From: Mogibacterium sp.
Lineage (GTDB): Bacteria; Bacillota; Clostridia; Peptostreptococcales; Anaerovoracaceae
DNA length: 64,000 nt
Reading direction: 5' to 3'
Assembly: GCA_017404265.1 (NCBI GenBank)
Contig: JAFRCS010000012.1
Span: 21,031 to 85,030 of the forward strand
A model generated the notes under the pieces. That model was not told the origin of the DNA. It saw nothing but the letters and a program-made list of their open reading frames with translations, and ran no database searches. The translations under genes and the position numbers were made by a program. Shown here piece by piece: positions 1-8,655 of the stretch. Within the stretch, counting starts at the first letter, position 1; the number at the start of each line of letters is the position of its first letter.

Positions 1-2
1 CG

Positions 3-278
3 CCGATCCTCGGCCCTGGAGCTGTAATCGCTCAGATCGTAGGCGTACTCATGGGTGAGCAGTTCGCAGTAGGAGCTATCCCTGCACAGTACGCACTTCC
101 GGCTCTGTTCGCTATCGACGGACAGGTAGGATGCGACTTCGTACCGGTTGGTCTGTCCCTCGGAGAGGCAGAGCCAGAGACCATCGAGTATGGTGTTCCG
201 GCAGTTCTGTTCTCCCGTATCGTAACAGGCCCTGTATCCGTTCTGATCGCATTTGCATTCAGTATCGGACTGTTCTAA
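3..278 (+). CDS. Membrane protein, C-terminal 91 residues (5' end outside window)
   Basis: The frame is open from the window edge to a TAA at 276-278, so only the C-terminus is present. It is rich in Gly, Ala, Pro and long hydrophobic runs, with a last segment ([18 protein letters not shown]) that looks like a terminal membrane helix, which suggests an integral transporter-type protein. I do not recognise the family. The PTS phosphocarrier genes that follow make a sugar permease or PTS IIC-like role possible, but no PTS motif is visible. The distance to ptsH is 217 bases, with structured sequence between, so co-transcription is uncertain. Confidence 0.55.
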   Translation, partial: PILGPGAVIAQIVGVLMGEQFAVGAIPAQYALPALFAIDGQVGCDFVPVGLSLGEAEPETIEYGVPAVLFSRIVTGPVSVLIAFAFSIGLF

Positions 279-297
279 AATATAATCATTAAGAAGA

Positions 298-407
298 GTG
301 CGGAAGAAACCTTCTTGCTGTGACAGCCAGGCCCCGACTTGATCAGATAAGAAGACTTGTAAAGGCTTCCTGCTGAAAAAGCGCTGTGCTGTCAGGCAGG
401 TCCGCAC
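298..407 (+). other. Possible structured RNA region upstream of ptsH
   Basis: The gene-free stretch 279-495 is bracketed by GTGCGGA (298-304) and TCCGCAC (401-407), which can pair. Inside are small hairpins such as AAGAA/TTCTT, GCTG/CAGC and CCTGC/GCAGG. No known RNA family was recognised and no tRNA features are present. It may be a structured leader or a small RNA; the evidence is pairing only. Confidence 0.3.
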
Positions 408-436
408 ACGATCCTTAGGCTTAATGATCCAACCTG

Positions 437-468
437 TATGACCGGGGCGGTTTTCCGCGCCGGTCATA
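437..468 (+). other. Strong hairpin in the ptsH leader
   Basis: TATGACCGG (437-445) pairs with CCGGTCATA (460-468), and GCGG/CCGC extends the stem around a TTTT loop. There is no T-tract after it, so it is not a typical intrinsic terminator. It ends about 27 bases before the ptsH start and may shape the 5' end of that mRNA. Confidence 0.5.
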
Positions 469-495
469 TGGGCAGTAGAACAAAAGGAGAACATT

Positions 496-759
496 ATGGT
501 ATCAAAGAAAATCATTATCAATGACCCTCTGGGAATGCACATGCGTCCGGCCAGCCGTCTTGCAAAAATGGCAGCTGAGTACGAGAGCAGTGTAAAAGTA
601 AATTTCAATGGAAAAGCATTCGACTGCAAGAGTGTCATGTTCCTTATGACCGCTTGCATTAAACACAATTCGGAGATCGAACTTGTATGCGAGGGCCCGG
701 ATGAAGAGAAAGCACTCGCTGAACTCTCTGAATTCATTGAGTCCGGCATGGGCGAATAA
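496..759 (+). CDS. ptsH: HPr-family phosphocarrier protein
   Basis: This is the small cytoplasmic phosphocarrier that takes phosphate from enzyme I and passes it to PTS IIA domains. At 87 residues it has the usual HPr length. The active-site stretch GMHMRPA places the phospho-accepting His at residue 15 with Arg17 after it. Ser47 in CKSVM corresponds to Ser46, the HPr kinase site of Bacillota. The sequence is somewhat divergent (Met16 in place of Ala, SVMFLMT instead of SIMGVMS), so a specialised HPr paralogue is possible. AAGGAG sits 7 bases before the ATG. ptsI follows after a terminator-like hairpin. Confidence 0.93.
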   Translation: MVSKKIIINDPLGMHMRPASRLAKMAAEYESSVKVNFNGKAFDCKSVMFLMTACIKHNSEIELVCEGPDEEKALAELSEFIESGMGE

Positions 760-777
760 TAAAGACCATATTTCATG

Positions 778-809
778 TGCTCCCCTGCGTTTTTGCGGGG
801 GAGCATTTT
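778..809 (+). terminator. Intrinsic terminator or attenuator between ptsH and ptsI
   Basis: TGCTCCCCTGC (778-788) pairs with GCGGGGGAGCA (795-805) over 11 bp with one G-T pair, followed by TTTT. It would end a share of ptsH transcripts before ptsI, a simple way to make more HPr than enzyme I. Confidence 0.75.
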
Positions 810-827
810 ATCAACGGAGGACAAAAA

Positions 828-2534
828 ATGTATAAAGGAATTGCCGCGTCACGCGGAATCGGAATCGGCAGCATCTGCCGCATTGTCGAACAGGATCTTT
901 CTTTTGAGGCAAAACTCATTTCGGATACAGCCGCAGAGAAAGACCGTTTTCAGAAAGCCATAGACGACTTTGTTGAAGAGACATTCGCGATGGCAGAAGA
1001 CGTAAGAAAAAATATCGGGCCTCAGGAAGCTGACATCCTTATGGGCCATGCTGTCATGATCCAGGATCCTGCGATGTCGGGAGAAATGTTCAGCATGATA
1101 GACGCCGGCCAGTGTGCAGAATCCGCGCTTACGGCTGTCTGCGACATGTTCCATGGGATGTTCTCCGCAATGGACGATGAAATGATGCGTCAGAGAGCTT
1201 CGGATATCGCGGACGTCAAGGTATGCATCCTCAAGAAACTGCTGGGGATACAGGATGTCGAGATCAGCAAGCTGGCTCCGGGCACTGTGCTCGTATGCAA
1301 AGATCTTACGCCTTCGATGACATCACAGATAGTAAAAGAGAACGTTACCGGTATCATCACTGAGATCGGCGGCGTCACATCCCATTCCGCCATTCTGGCG
1401 AGAGCTCTTGAGATCCCTGCGGTTCTTTCCGTACCGGGTATCGTGGATATGGTAGAGGACAAGGATACCGCCATAGTTGACGGTACAGCCGGTGATGTAT
1501 TCATCAATCCGGACGGAGATGTCCTTGCACAGTATCTCATCAAGCGCGAGGAGTACATAAAGAAACAGGCGGAGCTCAAGAAATTCATCGGCAAGGAGAC
1601 ACTGACCGCTGATGGCGACAAGCTTGAGATCTTCTGCAACATCGGTACTCCTAAGGACGCAAAGAAAGCAATGGAATGCGACGGAGAAGGCGTGGGCCTC
1701 TTCCGTACGGAATTCCTTTTCATGGATAATACACACCTTCCTACAGAGGAAGAGCAGTTTGAGGCATATAAGGAAGCCCTTCAGACCATGGAGGGCAGAA
1801 CCATCATCATCCGTACACTGGATATCGGCGGCGACAAGGACATCCCTTACATGGACTTTGAGAAAGAGGACAATCCGTTCCTCGGCTTCAGAGCCGTCAG
1901 ATACTGCCTTGCCAACACCGACATGTACAAGACGCAGCTGCGCGCAATAGTAAGAGCAAGCGCGTTCGGTACAGCCAAGATCATGGTGCCTCTGGTAACA
2001 AATGTCGAGGAAGTCAGAAAAGTCAAGGAGCTTGTTGAGGGCATCAAGGATGATCTTCGCAAGGAGGGCATCGCTTTTGATGAAGGCATCGAAGTAGGAT
2101 GCATGATGGAGACAGCGGCATCCACGATGATCGCCGACCTCCTCGCAAAAGAGGCGGACTTCTTCTCGATCGGAACGAATGACCTCACGGGCTACACAAT
2201 GGGCGTAGACAGAGGAAATGCAAAGGTCGCGTATCTCTACTCCGCGTTCGAGCCTGCAGTGCTCCGATCAATCAAGAGAATCATTGAATGCGGCAAGAAG
2301 GAAGGCATCCCTGTGGGAATGTGCGGAGAAGCTGCTGCCGATCCTCTCATGATCCCGCTGCTGATGTCGTTCGGACTCGATGAGTACAGCGTAAACCCTG
2401 TGCTCGTTCTCACAGCCCGCTGCATCATTTCAAAGTGGACAAAGGCCGAGGCTGACGCTCTTGCGGATAAGGTCCTGGCAATGGATACACAGGAAGAGAT
2501 CGTAGCTGCTCTCAGGGCAGCTGCCAAGGAATAG
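828..2534 (+). CDS. ptsI: Phosphoenolpyruvate-protein phosphotransferase (PTS enzyme I)
   Basis: Enzyme I moves phosphate from PEP to HPr in the cytoplasm. The start at 828 (MYKGIAASRG) is preceded by GGAGG and gives 568 residues, the family length; an in-frame ATG further upstream lies in the terminator hairpin and is unlikely. The N-terminal swivelling domain holds the phospho-His in GGVTSHSAI (His186). The PEP-binding barrel carries DFFSIGTNDLTGYT and the catalytic Cys499 in GMCGEAAAD. It lies between ptsH and transketolase in one direction, which ties PEP-driven sugar uptake to pentose phosphate metabolism. Confidence 0.96.
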   Translation: MYKGIAASRGIGIGSICRIVEQDLSFEAKLISDTAAEKDRFQKAIDDFVEETFAMAEDVRKNIGPQEADILMGHAVMIQDPAMSGEMFSMIDAGQCAESALTAVCDMFHGMFSAMDDEMMRQRASDIADVKVCILKKLLGIQDVEISKLAPGTVLVCKDLTPSMTSQIVKENVTGIITEIGGVTSHSAILARALEIPAVLSVPGIVDMVEDKDTAIVDGTAGDVFINPDGDVLAQYLIKREEYIKKQAELKKFIGKETLTADGDKLEIFCNIGTPKDAKKAMECDGEGVGLFRTEFLFMDNTHLPTEEEQFEAYKEALQTMEGRTIIIRTLDIGGDKDIPYMDFEKEDNPFLGFRAVRYCLANTDMYKTQLRAIVRASAFGTAKIMVPLVTNVEEVRKVKELVEGIKDDLRKEGIAFDEGIEVGCMMETAASTMIADLLAKEADFFSIGTNDLTGYTMGVDRGNAKVAYLYSAFEPAVLRSIKRIIECGKKEGIPVGMCGEAAADPLMIPLLMSFGLDEYSVNPVLVLTARCIISKWTKAEADALADKVLAMDTQEEIVAALRAAAKE

Positions 2535-2552
2535 CGGCATAAGGAGAAAGCC

Positions 2553-3398
2553 ATGACAAAAGACGAAAAGAAAGAACTGATGATACTTGCCTGCAAGGTG
2601 AGGATGGGCGTGATCGAAGGCACCCATGCCGCCAAATCAGGTCATCCGGGCGGAAGTCTTTCCTCTGCAGATGTGTACACATATCTGTATTTCAAGGAAA
2701 TGAATATAGACCCGGAGAATCCTAAAGATCCTGACAGAGACAGATTCGTTCTGTCGAAGGGTCACACAGCGCCGGGACTATATTCGGTACTGGCAAACAG
2801 AGGCTTCTTCCCTGTTGAAGAACTTCTGACACTCAGACACATCGGAAGCCGTCTGCAGGGACACCCTAACATGAACGAGACTCCGGGAGTGGACATGTCC
2901 ACAGGCTCTCTCGGCCAGGGTGTATCCGCTGCTGCCGGCATGGCTCTTGGCGCAAAGAAGCAGGGCAAGGATCTGAGAGTATATACGCTGCTTGGCGACG
3001 GAGAGATCGAAGAAGGCCAGGTTTGGGAGGCGATGATGTTCGCTCATCACTATGGACTCGACAATCTCTGCGTGATAGTCGACAACAATGACCTTCAGAT
3101 CGACGGAAGGATCGCGGACGTTATCGATCCGTATCCTATCCCGGACAAATTTAAGGCGTTCGGACTCAATGTAGTGGAGATCGACGGCCATGATTTCGAC
3201 CAGATAGAAGATGCTTTCAACAAGGCAAGAGCGACAAAGGGCGTTCCTACCGCGATAATCATGAAGACGCTCAAGGGCAAAGGAGTGAGCTTCATGGAAG
3301 ATCAGGCCGGATGGCACGGCAAGGCTCCTAACGATGAGCAGTACGAACAGGCCATGGGAGAACTCAGGAAGCAGCTCGAAGAAGTGGAGGCGATGTAA
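2553..3398 (+). CDS. Transketolase, N-terminal (TPP-binding) subunit
   Basis: This is one half of a split transketolase, which moves two-carbon ketol units between sugar phosphates in the pentose phosphate pathway. The 281 residues carry the conserved SGHPGGSLS, LSKGH and GSLGQG segments and the thiamine diphosphate motif GDGEIEEGQ running to IVDNN. AAGGAG lies 9 bases before the ATG and only 18 bases separate it from ptsI. The partner half starts one base after its stop, so 1:1 translation is expected. Confidence 0.95.
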   Translation: MTKDEKKELMILACKVRMGVIEGTHAAKSGHPGGSLSSADVYTYLYFKEMNIDPENPKDPDRDRFVLSKGHTAPGLYSVLANRGFFPVEELLTLRHIGSRLQGHPNMNETPGVDMSTGSLGQGVSAAAGMALGAKKQGKDLRVYTLLGDGEIEEGQVWEAMMFAHHYGLDNLCVIVDNNDLQIDGRIADVIDPYPIPDKFKAFGLNVVEIDGHDFDQIEDAFNKARATKGVPTAIIMKTLKGKGVSFMEDQAGWHGKAPNDEQYEQAMGELRKQLEEVEAM

Positions 3399-3399
3399 T

Positions 3400-4338
3400 A
3401 TGGCAGATGTAAAGAAGATCGCGACAAGAGAGAGCTACGGCAACGCGCTCGCAGCGCTCGGAAAAGAACATGATAATGTGGTCGTTCTTGACGCTGACCT
3501 TGCAGGAGCTACCAAGACGAGCACTTTCAAGAAGGAATTCCCTGACAGACACTTTGACTGCGGTATCGCAGAGGGCAACATGATGGCCGTAGCGGCCGGA
3601 CTTGCATCGATGGGGCTGGTACCATTCGCGTCGACATTCGCGATGTTTGCTGCCGGCAGGGCATTCGAGCAGGTCAGAAACTCGATAGGATATCCGCATC
3701 TGAACGTCAAGATCGGCGCGACACACGGCGGTATTTCCGTTGGTGAGGATGGCGCATCCCACCAGTGCTGCGAGGACTTCGCTCTCATGCGCAGCATCCC
3801 GGGCATGACTGTCATCTGCCCTTCGGACGACGTTGAAGCGCGTGCTGCAGTTAATGCCGCTTATGAATTCGAGGGTCCGGTATATCTGAGATTCGGACGT
3901 TCCGGCGTGCCTGTATTCCACGATGAGGACAGCTTCAAGTTCGAGATCGGCAAGGGAGAAGTCCTTCAGGATGGAAACGACGTGGCGATAATCGCGACAG
4001 GCCTGATGGTTTGCGAAGCCATGAAGGCGGGCGAAGAACTGAAGGCAGACGGTATCAATGCGAGAGTCATCAACATGGCCACCATCAAGCCTCTTGACGA
4101 GGAACTGGTACTCAAGGCTGCGAAAGAATGCGGAAAGATCGTCACATGCGAAGAGCACTCCATCATCGGAGGACTCGGCGAGGCGGTCAGCTCGCTTCTT
4201 GCTGAGAAACTGCCGACTCCGGTACGCCGCATAGGAGTGAACGATGAATTCGGTCATTCCGGTCCTGCTGCGGATCTGCTCAAGGATTTCGGCCTCTCGG
4301 CAGAGAATATCGTTGCTACTGTAAAGGCGTTCAAATAA
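3400..4338 (+). CDS. Transketolase, C-terminal subunit
   Basis: This is the second half of the split transketolase (pyrimidine-binding and C-terminal domains). It opens [14 protein letters not shown]; the ATG at 3400 is one base after the upstream stop, and its GTGGAGG ribosome site lies inside the end of the first subunit gene, so translation is coupled. The start is preferred over longer in-frame options that would overlap the partner. GIAEGNMM and the [16 protein letters not shown] region are typical of the pyrimidine-binding domain. The length is 312 residues. Confidence 0.94.
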   Translation: MADVKKIATRESYGNALAALGKEHDNVVVLDADLAGATKTSTFKKEFPDRHFDCGIAEGNMMAVAAGLASMGLVPFASTFAMFAAGRAFEQVRNSIGYPHLNVKIGATHGGISVGEDGASHQCCEDFALMRSIPGMTVICPSDDVEARAAVNAAYEFEGPVYLRFGRSGVPVFHDEDSFKFEIGKGEVLQDGNDVAIIATGLMVCEAMKAGEELKADGINARVINMATIKPLDEELVLKAAKECGKIVTCEEHSIIGGLGEAVSSLLAEKLPTPVRRIGVNDEFGHSGPAADLLKDFGLSAENIVATVKAFK

Positions 4339-4363
4339 GCTATTTCTTAAGGAGGAACAAGCA

Positions 4364-5017
4364 ATGAGATTTTTCATTGATACAGCTAAAGTCGAAGATA
4401 TCAAGGCTGCCAACGACATGGGCATCATATGCGGAGTGACGACAAATCCTTCGCTGATCGCCAAGGAAGGCAGAGACTTCAATGAAGTCATCAAGGAGAT
4501 CACGGAGATAGTTGACGGCCCTATCAGCGGCGAGGTCAAGGCAACAACGACAGACGCTGAGGGAATGATCAAAGAAGGACGCGAGATCGCGGCCATCCAT
4601 CCGAACATGGTAGTCAAGATCCCTATGACAGCGGAAGGACTGAAGGCAGTCAAGGTCCTGTCAGCAGAGGGTATCAAGACAAATGTGACATTGATCTTCA
4701 CTGCTAACCAGGCTCTCCTGGCAGCAAGAGCAGGCGCTACATACGTTTCGCCTTTCCTCGGAAGACTCGATGACATCTCGGTAAGAGGCACAGACCTGAT
4801 CAGAGAGATCGCGGACATCTTCGCTGTAGCCGGTATCGAGACAGAGATCATCTGCGCGAGTGTAAGAAATCCGATGCATGTCACAGACTGCGCTCTTGCA
4901 GGCGGAGACATCGCGACGGTACCGTTCGGAGTTCTGATGAAGATGATCGATCATCCGCTGACGGATATCGGTATCGAGAAATTCAAGAAGGATTACATAG
5001 CGGTATTCGGAGAATAA
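4364..5017 (+). CDS. Transaldolase / fructose-6-phosphate aldolase family protein (TalC/MipB type)
   Basis: This is a 217-residue TIM-barrel aldolase of the small transaldolase family. The expected [10 protein letters not shown] start, GVTTNPSLI and the Schiff-base lysine Lys85 in VVKIPMT are all present. It would move a dihydroxyacetone unit in the non-oxidative pentose phosphate pathway, or act as an aldolase; the two activities cannot be told apart by eye. AAGGAGG precedes the ATG. As the last gene of the run, with the transketolase pair just upstream, a transaldolase role is favoured. Confidence 0.9.
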   Translation: MRFFIDTAKVEDIKAANDMGIICGVTTNPSLIAKEGRDFNEVIKEITEIVDGPISGEVKATTTDAEGMIKEGREIAAIHPNMVVKIPMTAEGLKAVKVLSAEGIKTNVTLIFTANQALLAARAGATYVSPFLGRLDDISVRGTDLIREIADIFAVAGIETEIICASVRNPMHVTDCALAGGDIATVPFGVLMKMIDHPLTDIGIEKFKKDYIAVFGE

Positions 5018-5027
5018 GAACATAAGC

Positions 5028-5056
5028 AAAAGACTTCACAAGGCCGGAAGTCTTTT
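5028..5056. terminator. Bidirectional intrinsic terminator
   Basis: AAAAGACTTC (5028-5037) pairs with GAAGTCTTTT (5047-5056). The A-run and T-run on either side let it work on both strands, between the converging transaldolase and ATP-grasp genes. Confidence 0.85.
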
Positions 5057-5069
5057 ATATTTGCGCAGT

Positions 5070-6290
5070 TTATTTATATAAATGAGGCATAAGCTTAGGA
5101 GCCTCTTCATCGAGGACGTAATAAGCGAACTCACCAACCTCTTTCTCCGTATCCAGAAGAGCCATGTACATCTGGCTGCCCATGGCTGCGTAGAAAACGG
5201 CAGGCATGCGCTGACACATCGTGATCTTGTCACCGTAACGGGACAGTATCTCATCGTGACTGTGAACATGTTTGAATCTGTCCTTGACGCCTACGAAGAT
5301 ACAGTAGCGGTCAGGACCGTTATTTGCGTCAGCGGAGGATATGCCGCATACCATGTCCGCCCATATGCGGTAGACGTCCGTAGAATGCGAGAAGTTCATC
5401 ATATCGGGGATGAATCCCCCCGCGGGACGCATGTTGACTTCAAGCCCTACGAATTCTCCCGCCTCGGCAAGGCCTTTGCGGGCCTCCGTGAGTTTGAAGA
5501 ACTCGAAATGCACGAAGCGGCTTTTGACCTTGAAGCCTTTCAGGGCTCTGCGTCCGTAATCGCGCAGCTGATCCGGCACTTCTGGAACGACGTATATGAT
5601 GGCCTCCGTGTCATCGTTGACGGAGTCAGCAACGTTGACGCAGGTGAATGATGATTCGAAGACAGGATCTCCGTTTTCGTCGCATATGGCGTCATAGGTA
5701 TAGATGTCTCCGGCAATGTATTCTTCCATCACGTAATCCTTGCCGGAGACTGCAGCGAAGAAGTCTTTCAGTTCTTCTTCGTTATCGATCTTGAATGTCT
5801 CGCTGGCGCCGACACCGACGTTAGGTTTTGCGAAGACGGGATATCCGCCTATCTCACCAAGGAACTCAAGGGCGGCCTCAATGGTGGACACTCTGTGCTG
5901 ACGCGCGGAAGGAATGCCTGCTGCGCGGTACACAGGCTTCATGGCAGCTTTGCTCTTCCAGAGCGCGAGATCTTCAGGCTGAACACCGGTCATGACATTG
6001 AAATCCTGCCTGAGCCTTGCGTCCAGCTCAAGCCAATACTCATTGTTTGATTCGATCCAGTCTATGCGGCCATATTTGAAGGCAAAGAAAGCGACGGCTC
6101 GGTAAACCTGGCCGTAATCCTCCATGGAATCGACCTTGTAGTATTCGGTAAGCGAGCTTTTGAGCATGTCGCTGAGCGAATCATAGGAAGCGTCGCCTAC
6201 GCCCAGAACATTGACCCCGTTAGCGTTGAGTCTGTCGCAGAAGTTGCGGAAATTGTCCGGGAAGTTAGGTGAGATAAAAACAAAATTCAT
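5070..6290 (-). CDS. ATP-grasp domain protein, carboxylate-amine ligase-like
   Basis: This 406-residue protein has an ATP-grasp fold: an N-terminal Rossmann-like part (MNFVFISPNFPDNF), a central VFAKPNVGVGASETF loop, EEYIAGD after the adenine-binding strand, and GLEVNMRPAGGFIPDM, where the metal-binding Glu and Asn are expected. It should activate a carboxylate with ATP and join it to an amine or thiol. The substrate cannot be named; peptide ligases and biotin carboxylase-like enzymes share this core. The start at 6290 fits the homologous opening and has an AGAGG site; a 37-residue upstream extension has no sensible sequence. It stands alone on the minus strand. Confidence 0.75.
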   Translation of the reverse strand: MNFVFISPNFPDNFRNFCDRLNANGVNVLGVGDASYDSLSDMLKSSLTEYYKVDSMEDYGQVYRAVAFFAFKYGRIDWIESNNEYWLELDARLRQDFNVMTGVQPEDLALWKSKAAMKPVYRAAGIPSARQHRVSTIEAALEFLGEIGGYPVFAKPNVGVGASETFKIDNEEELKDFFAAVSGKDYVMEEYIAGDIYTYDAICDENGDPVFESSFTCVNVADSVNDDTEAIIYVVPEVPDQLRDYGRRALKGFKVKSRFVHFEFFKLTEARKGLAEAGEFVGLEVNMRPAGGFIPDMMNFSHSTDVYRIWADMVCGISSADANNGPDRYCIFVGVKDRFKHVHSHDEILSRYGDKITMCQRMPAVFYAAMGSQMYMALLDTEKEVGEFAYYVLDEEAPKLMPHLYK

Positions 6291-6465
6291 GTGGGACCTC
6301 TGTCTTTCCAATGCCCGTGATAACAGCCAACAAGGCTGCGCCCACATTTTTCTTTTGATAATACCACATTTCTCCCCGTAAATTTGACAGGATGTGCACA
6401 TTTCCTGTTGTATTTTCGATATAATTAATTATTAGCGAAATACAGTAATATCAACGAGACGTGAC

Positions 6466-7236
6466 ATGGGAATTACAAAACTCGCGCTTAAGATAGCGGC
6501 TCCGGCGCCTAAGGTAGAAGAGTTCTCAAACTACCTGTTCATTGGGCCCCATCCGGACGACATAGAGATAGGATGCGGCGCCACGATAGCCAAGCTGACT
6601 GCGGCCGGAAAGAAGGTAAGTTTTCTTATACTGACCGACGGAAGATACGGCGACGGTTTTTCCGGGGGCATAAAGGGAGACGCTCTTGCAGAACTCCGCA
6701 GGAAAGAGTCTGTACGCTCAGCGGAAGTGCTGGGAGTGACGGATGTGCGCTTTCTGGACCTGTCCGACGGAGGTTTCTATGACTATGAGGACATGCTTAA
6801 GGGCATCGCGAAAGCCATTGGTGATATAAAGCCGGAGCTGGTCTTTGCGCCGGACCCTTATACAGGACAGGAATGCCATATAGATCACCTGAATGCGGGA
6901 CGGGCGGCAGCGCATATCGCGTACTTTGCGCCGTATCCGAGCGTGATGGAACAATACGGTACGGTACCGGCGGATGTGAAAGGCATAGCCTTCTACATGA
7001 CCGCGAAGGCGAACCGCTTCGTAAAGGTTACAAAGGAGCAGTTCAGGCTTCAGAATGAGGCGATCTTCGGATGTCACACAAGCCAGTTTCCTGCGGGCAG
7101 CGATGAAGCCAAACAGCTTGCGCTGTACATGAAACTGCGTTCAGCGGGCTTCGGACTGCGCAGCTTCTGCTCCCATGCAGAAGGCTTCCGCGTACTTGGA
7201 CAGACACACATGCACTGTCTGCCTGAGAACGCCTGA
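6466..7236 (+). CDS. PIG-L family (LmbE-like) deacetylase
   Basis: This is a zinc-dependent N-acetyl-sugar deacetylase family protein of 256 residues. The metal motif GPHPDDIEIGC (His29, Asp31, Asp32) is at the N-terminus and the second site CHIDH follows near residue 146. Family members de-N-acetylate GlcNAc conjugates in thiol-cofactor, glycolipid or antibiotic pathways; the substrate here is unknown. The Shine-Dalgarno is weak. An aldo/keto reductase gene follows closely on the same strand. Confidence 0.85.
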   Translation: MGITKLALKIAAPAPKVEEFSNYLFIGPHPDDIEIGCGATIAKLTAAGKKVSFLILTDGRYGDGFSGGIKGDALAELRRKESVRSAEVLGVTDVRFLDLSDGGFYDYEDMLKGIAKAIGDIKPELVFAPDPYTGQECHIDHLNAGRAAAHIAYFAPYPSVMEQYGTVPADVKGIAFYMTAKANRFVKVTKEQFRLQNEAIFGCHTSQFPAGSDEAKQLALYMKLRSAGFGLRSFCSHAEGFRVLGQTHMHCLPENA

Positions 7237-7284
7237 TAGGAAGCGCAAATGATCCCATATATCTGGAACAGGGGGAAAAGGGAA

Positions 7285-8433
7285 ATGTATAACAGAACAT
7301 TCAAAGAAATAAAAAAGCATCTTGCTTTCGGCATGATGAGACTGCCGATGAAAGATGATAAGATCGACAATGAGCAGGTATGCAGGATGGTGGATCTGTT
7401 CCTTGAAAAGGGTTTCAACTATTTTGACACCGCTCACGGGTATCATGACGGACTCAGTGAGATCGCGGTAAAGGAGTGCCTCACATCAAGGCACGACCGC
7501 AGCGAGTACATCCTGACGGACAAGCTTACGGACGCGTACTTCAAGACGGAAGAGGATATCAGACCGCTGATCGATTCGCAGCTTGAGGCATGCGGAGTTG
7601 AATACTTTGACTTTCTGTTGATGCACGCGCAGAATGCAAAAAACTTTGAGTTCTTCAAGCAGTGCCGCGCATATGAGACCGCATTCGATCTCAAGGCGGA
7701 GGGAAAGGTCCGCCATGTGGGACTGTCGTTCCATGACAAGGCAACTGTACTGGACCGTATACTCACTGAGTATCCTGAAGTCGAGATAGTTCAGATACAG
7801 TTCAACTACCTTGACTACGAGGACGTTTCCATAGAGAGCCGCAAGGTTTATGAAGTCTGCCGCAAGCATGGAAAACCGGTCCTTGTCATGGAACCTGTCA
7901 GAGGCGGAAACCTCGTGAACCTGCCGGAAGAGGCGCAGAAGGCTCTGGATGATCTGAGAGCTGAGACCGGATCCGGCTGCAGCAATGCGGGCTACGCCCT
8001 CAGGTTTGCCGCAGGATTCGACGGGATCGAAATGGTGCTGTCCGGAATGAGTAATATGGAGCAGATGGAGGACAATATCCATACTTTCAGCTGCAATGAC
8101 GGAGACTTTGAACCTCTAAGCGATAAGGAACTTGAGGCCATCAATAAGGTGGTGGATGTATTCGGCTCGATGGGAGCAATACCTTGCACCGGATGCAGAT
8201 ACTGCGTGGAAGAGAACCACTGCCCTATGGAGATAAAGATACCGAACCTGTTCTCCACATATAACAGCAAGAAACTGTTTGACAAGGTCAATCCTTGGGC
8301 GACATTCGAAAGCATCACCAAAGACAGCGGAAAGCCGAGCGACTGCATTGAATGCGGCATGTGCGAAGCGGTGTGTCCGCAGCACCTGGAAATACGCGAT
8401 CTTCTTAAGAAAGCAAGCGAACTTTTCGAATAG
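7285..8433 (+). CDS. Aldo/keto reductase with C-terminal 4Fe-4S ferredoxin domain
   Basis: This is a (beta/alpha)8 oxidoreductase of about 382 residues. The Asp/Tyr pair is in FNYFDTAHGYHDG, the catalytic lysine in LTDKL and the His in LLMHAQN. The C-terminal 80 residues add two cysteine groups, CTGCRYCVEENHC and CIECGMCEAVC, typical of the ferredoxin-tailed AKR group of anaerobes. Start 7285 (MYNRTFKEIKKH) follows AGGGGG; an alternative start at 7249 with AGGAAG adds 12 residues and cannot be excluded. The substrate is unknown. Confidence 0.88.
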   Translation: MYNRTFKEIKKHLAFGMMRLPMKDDKIDNEQVCRMVDLFLEKGFNYFDTAHGYHDGLSEIAVKECLTSRHDRSEYILTDKLTDAYFKTEEDIRPLIDSQLEACGVEYFDFLLMHAQNAKNFEFFKQCRAYETAFDLKAEGKVRHVGLSFHDKATVLDRILTEYPEVEIVQIQFNYLDYEDVSIESRKVYEVCRKHGKPVLVMEPVRGGNLVNLPEEAQKALDDLRAETGSGCSNAGYALRFAAGFDGIEMVLSGMSNMEQMEDNIHTFSCNDGDFEPLSDKELEAINKVVDVFGSMGAIPCTGCRYCVEENHCPMEIKIPNLFSTYNSKKLFDKVNPWATFESITKDSGKPSDCIECGMCEAVCPQHLEIRDLLKKASELFE

Positions 8434-8463
8434 GCTCCGCAAACACTAAGAGCCTTGAAACTG

Positions 8464-8492
8464 TTGACAAACCCGGGTCAGATGTGTGATAT
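8464..8492 (+). promoter_or_regulatory. Promoter of the riboswitch-Na/Pi transporter unit
   Basis: TTGACA (8464-8469), a 17-base spacer and TGATAT (8487-8492). Transcription would begin about 8499, just before the structured leader. Confidence 0.65.
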
Positions 8493-8502
8493 TTAGCATG
8501 GT

Positions 8503-8592
8503 TAATGAGGGAGTAGCTTGCGCAGCGATGCGTGACATATTTCGTCAATACGGGAAGATTTCCCCGGGGTATGTTCGAAGTAGCGAGACTTT
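8503..8592 (+). ncRNA. Candidate metal-ion riboswitch, yybP-ykoY-like
   Basis: The leader holds GGGAGTAGC (8509-8517), a CGCA-GCGA-TGCG tetraloop hairpin, CGTCAATAC, a GGGA/TCCC hairpin and GCGAGACTT (8583-8591). This matches the yybP-ykoY (manganese) plan, where a GGGGAGUAGC segment and a GCAAGACC-like 3' strand bracket two stacked hairpins. The 3' strand overlaps the first arm of a strong terminator. The downstream gene, a Na/Pi transporter, is unusual for this class, so a sodium-type riboswitch is an alternative. Confidence 0.6.
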
Positions 8593-8624
8593 TACTGTTG
8601 TTTTTTCGGTGAAAGTCTCTTTTT
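8585..8624 (+). terminator. Riboswitch-controlled intrinsic terminator
   Basis: GAGACTTTTACTG (8585-8597) pairs with CGGTGAAAGTCTC (8607-8619) over 13 bp with two G-T pairs, followed by five T. It ends about 30 bases before the transporter ATG and shares its 5' arm with the aptamer, as expected for transcriptional control. Confidence 0.85.
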
Positions 8625-8655
8625 AATAATAAAATCGGAAAGGAAGAAAGATTTT

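Noticed and set aside
3364..4911. 515-codon open frame on the minus strand
   Set aside because: It lies antisense to the transketolase C-subunit and transaldolase genes, both with clear family motifs and ribosome sites. The frame has no family features.
6384..6425. TTGACA and TATAAT ahead of the PIG-L gene as a promoter
   Set aside because: The spacing is 30 bases, too long for a sigma-70-type promoter; no better -35 was found.
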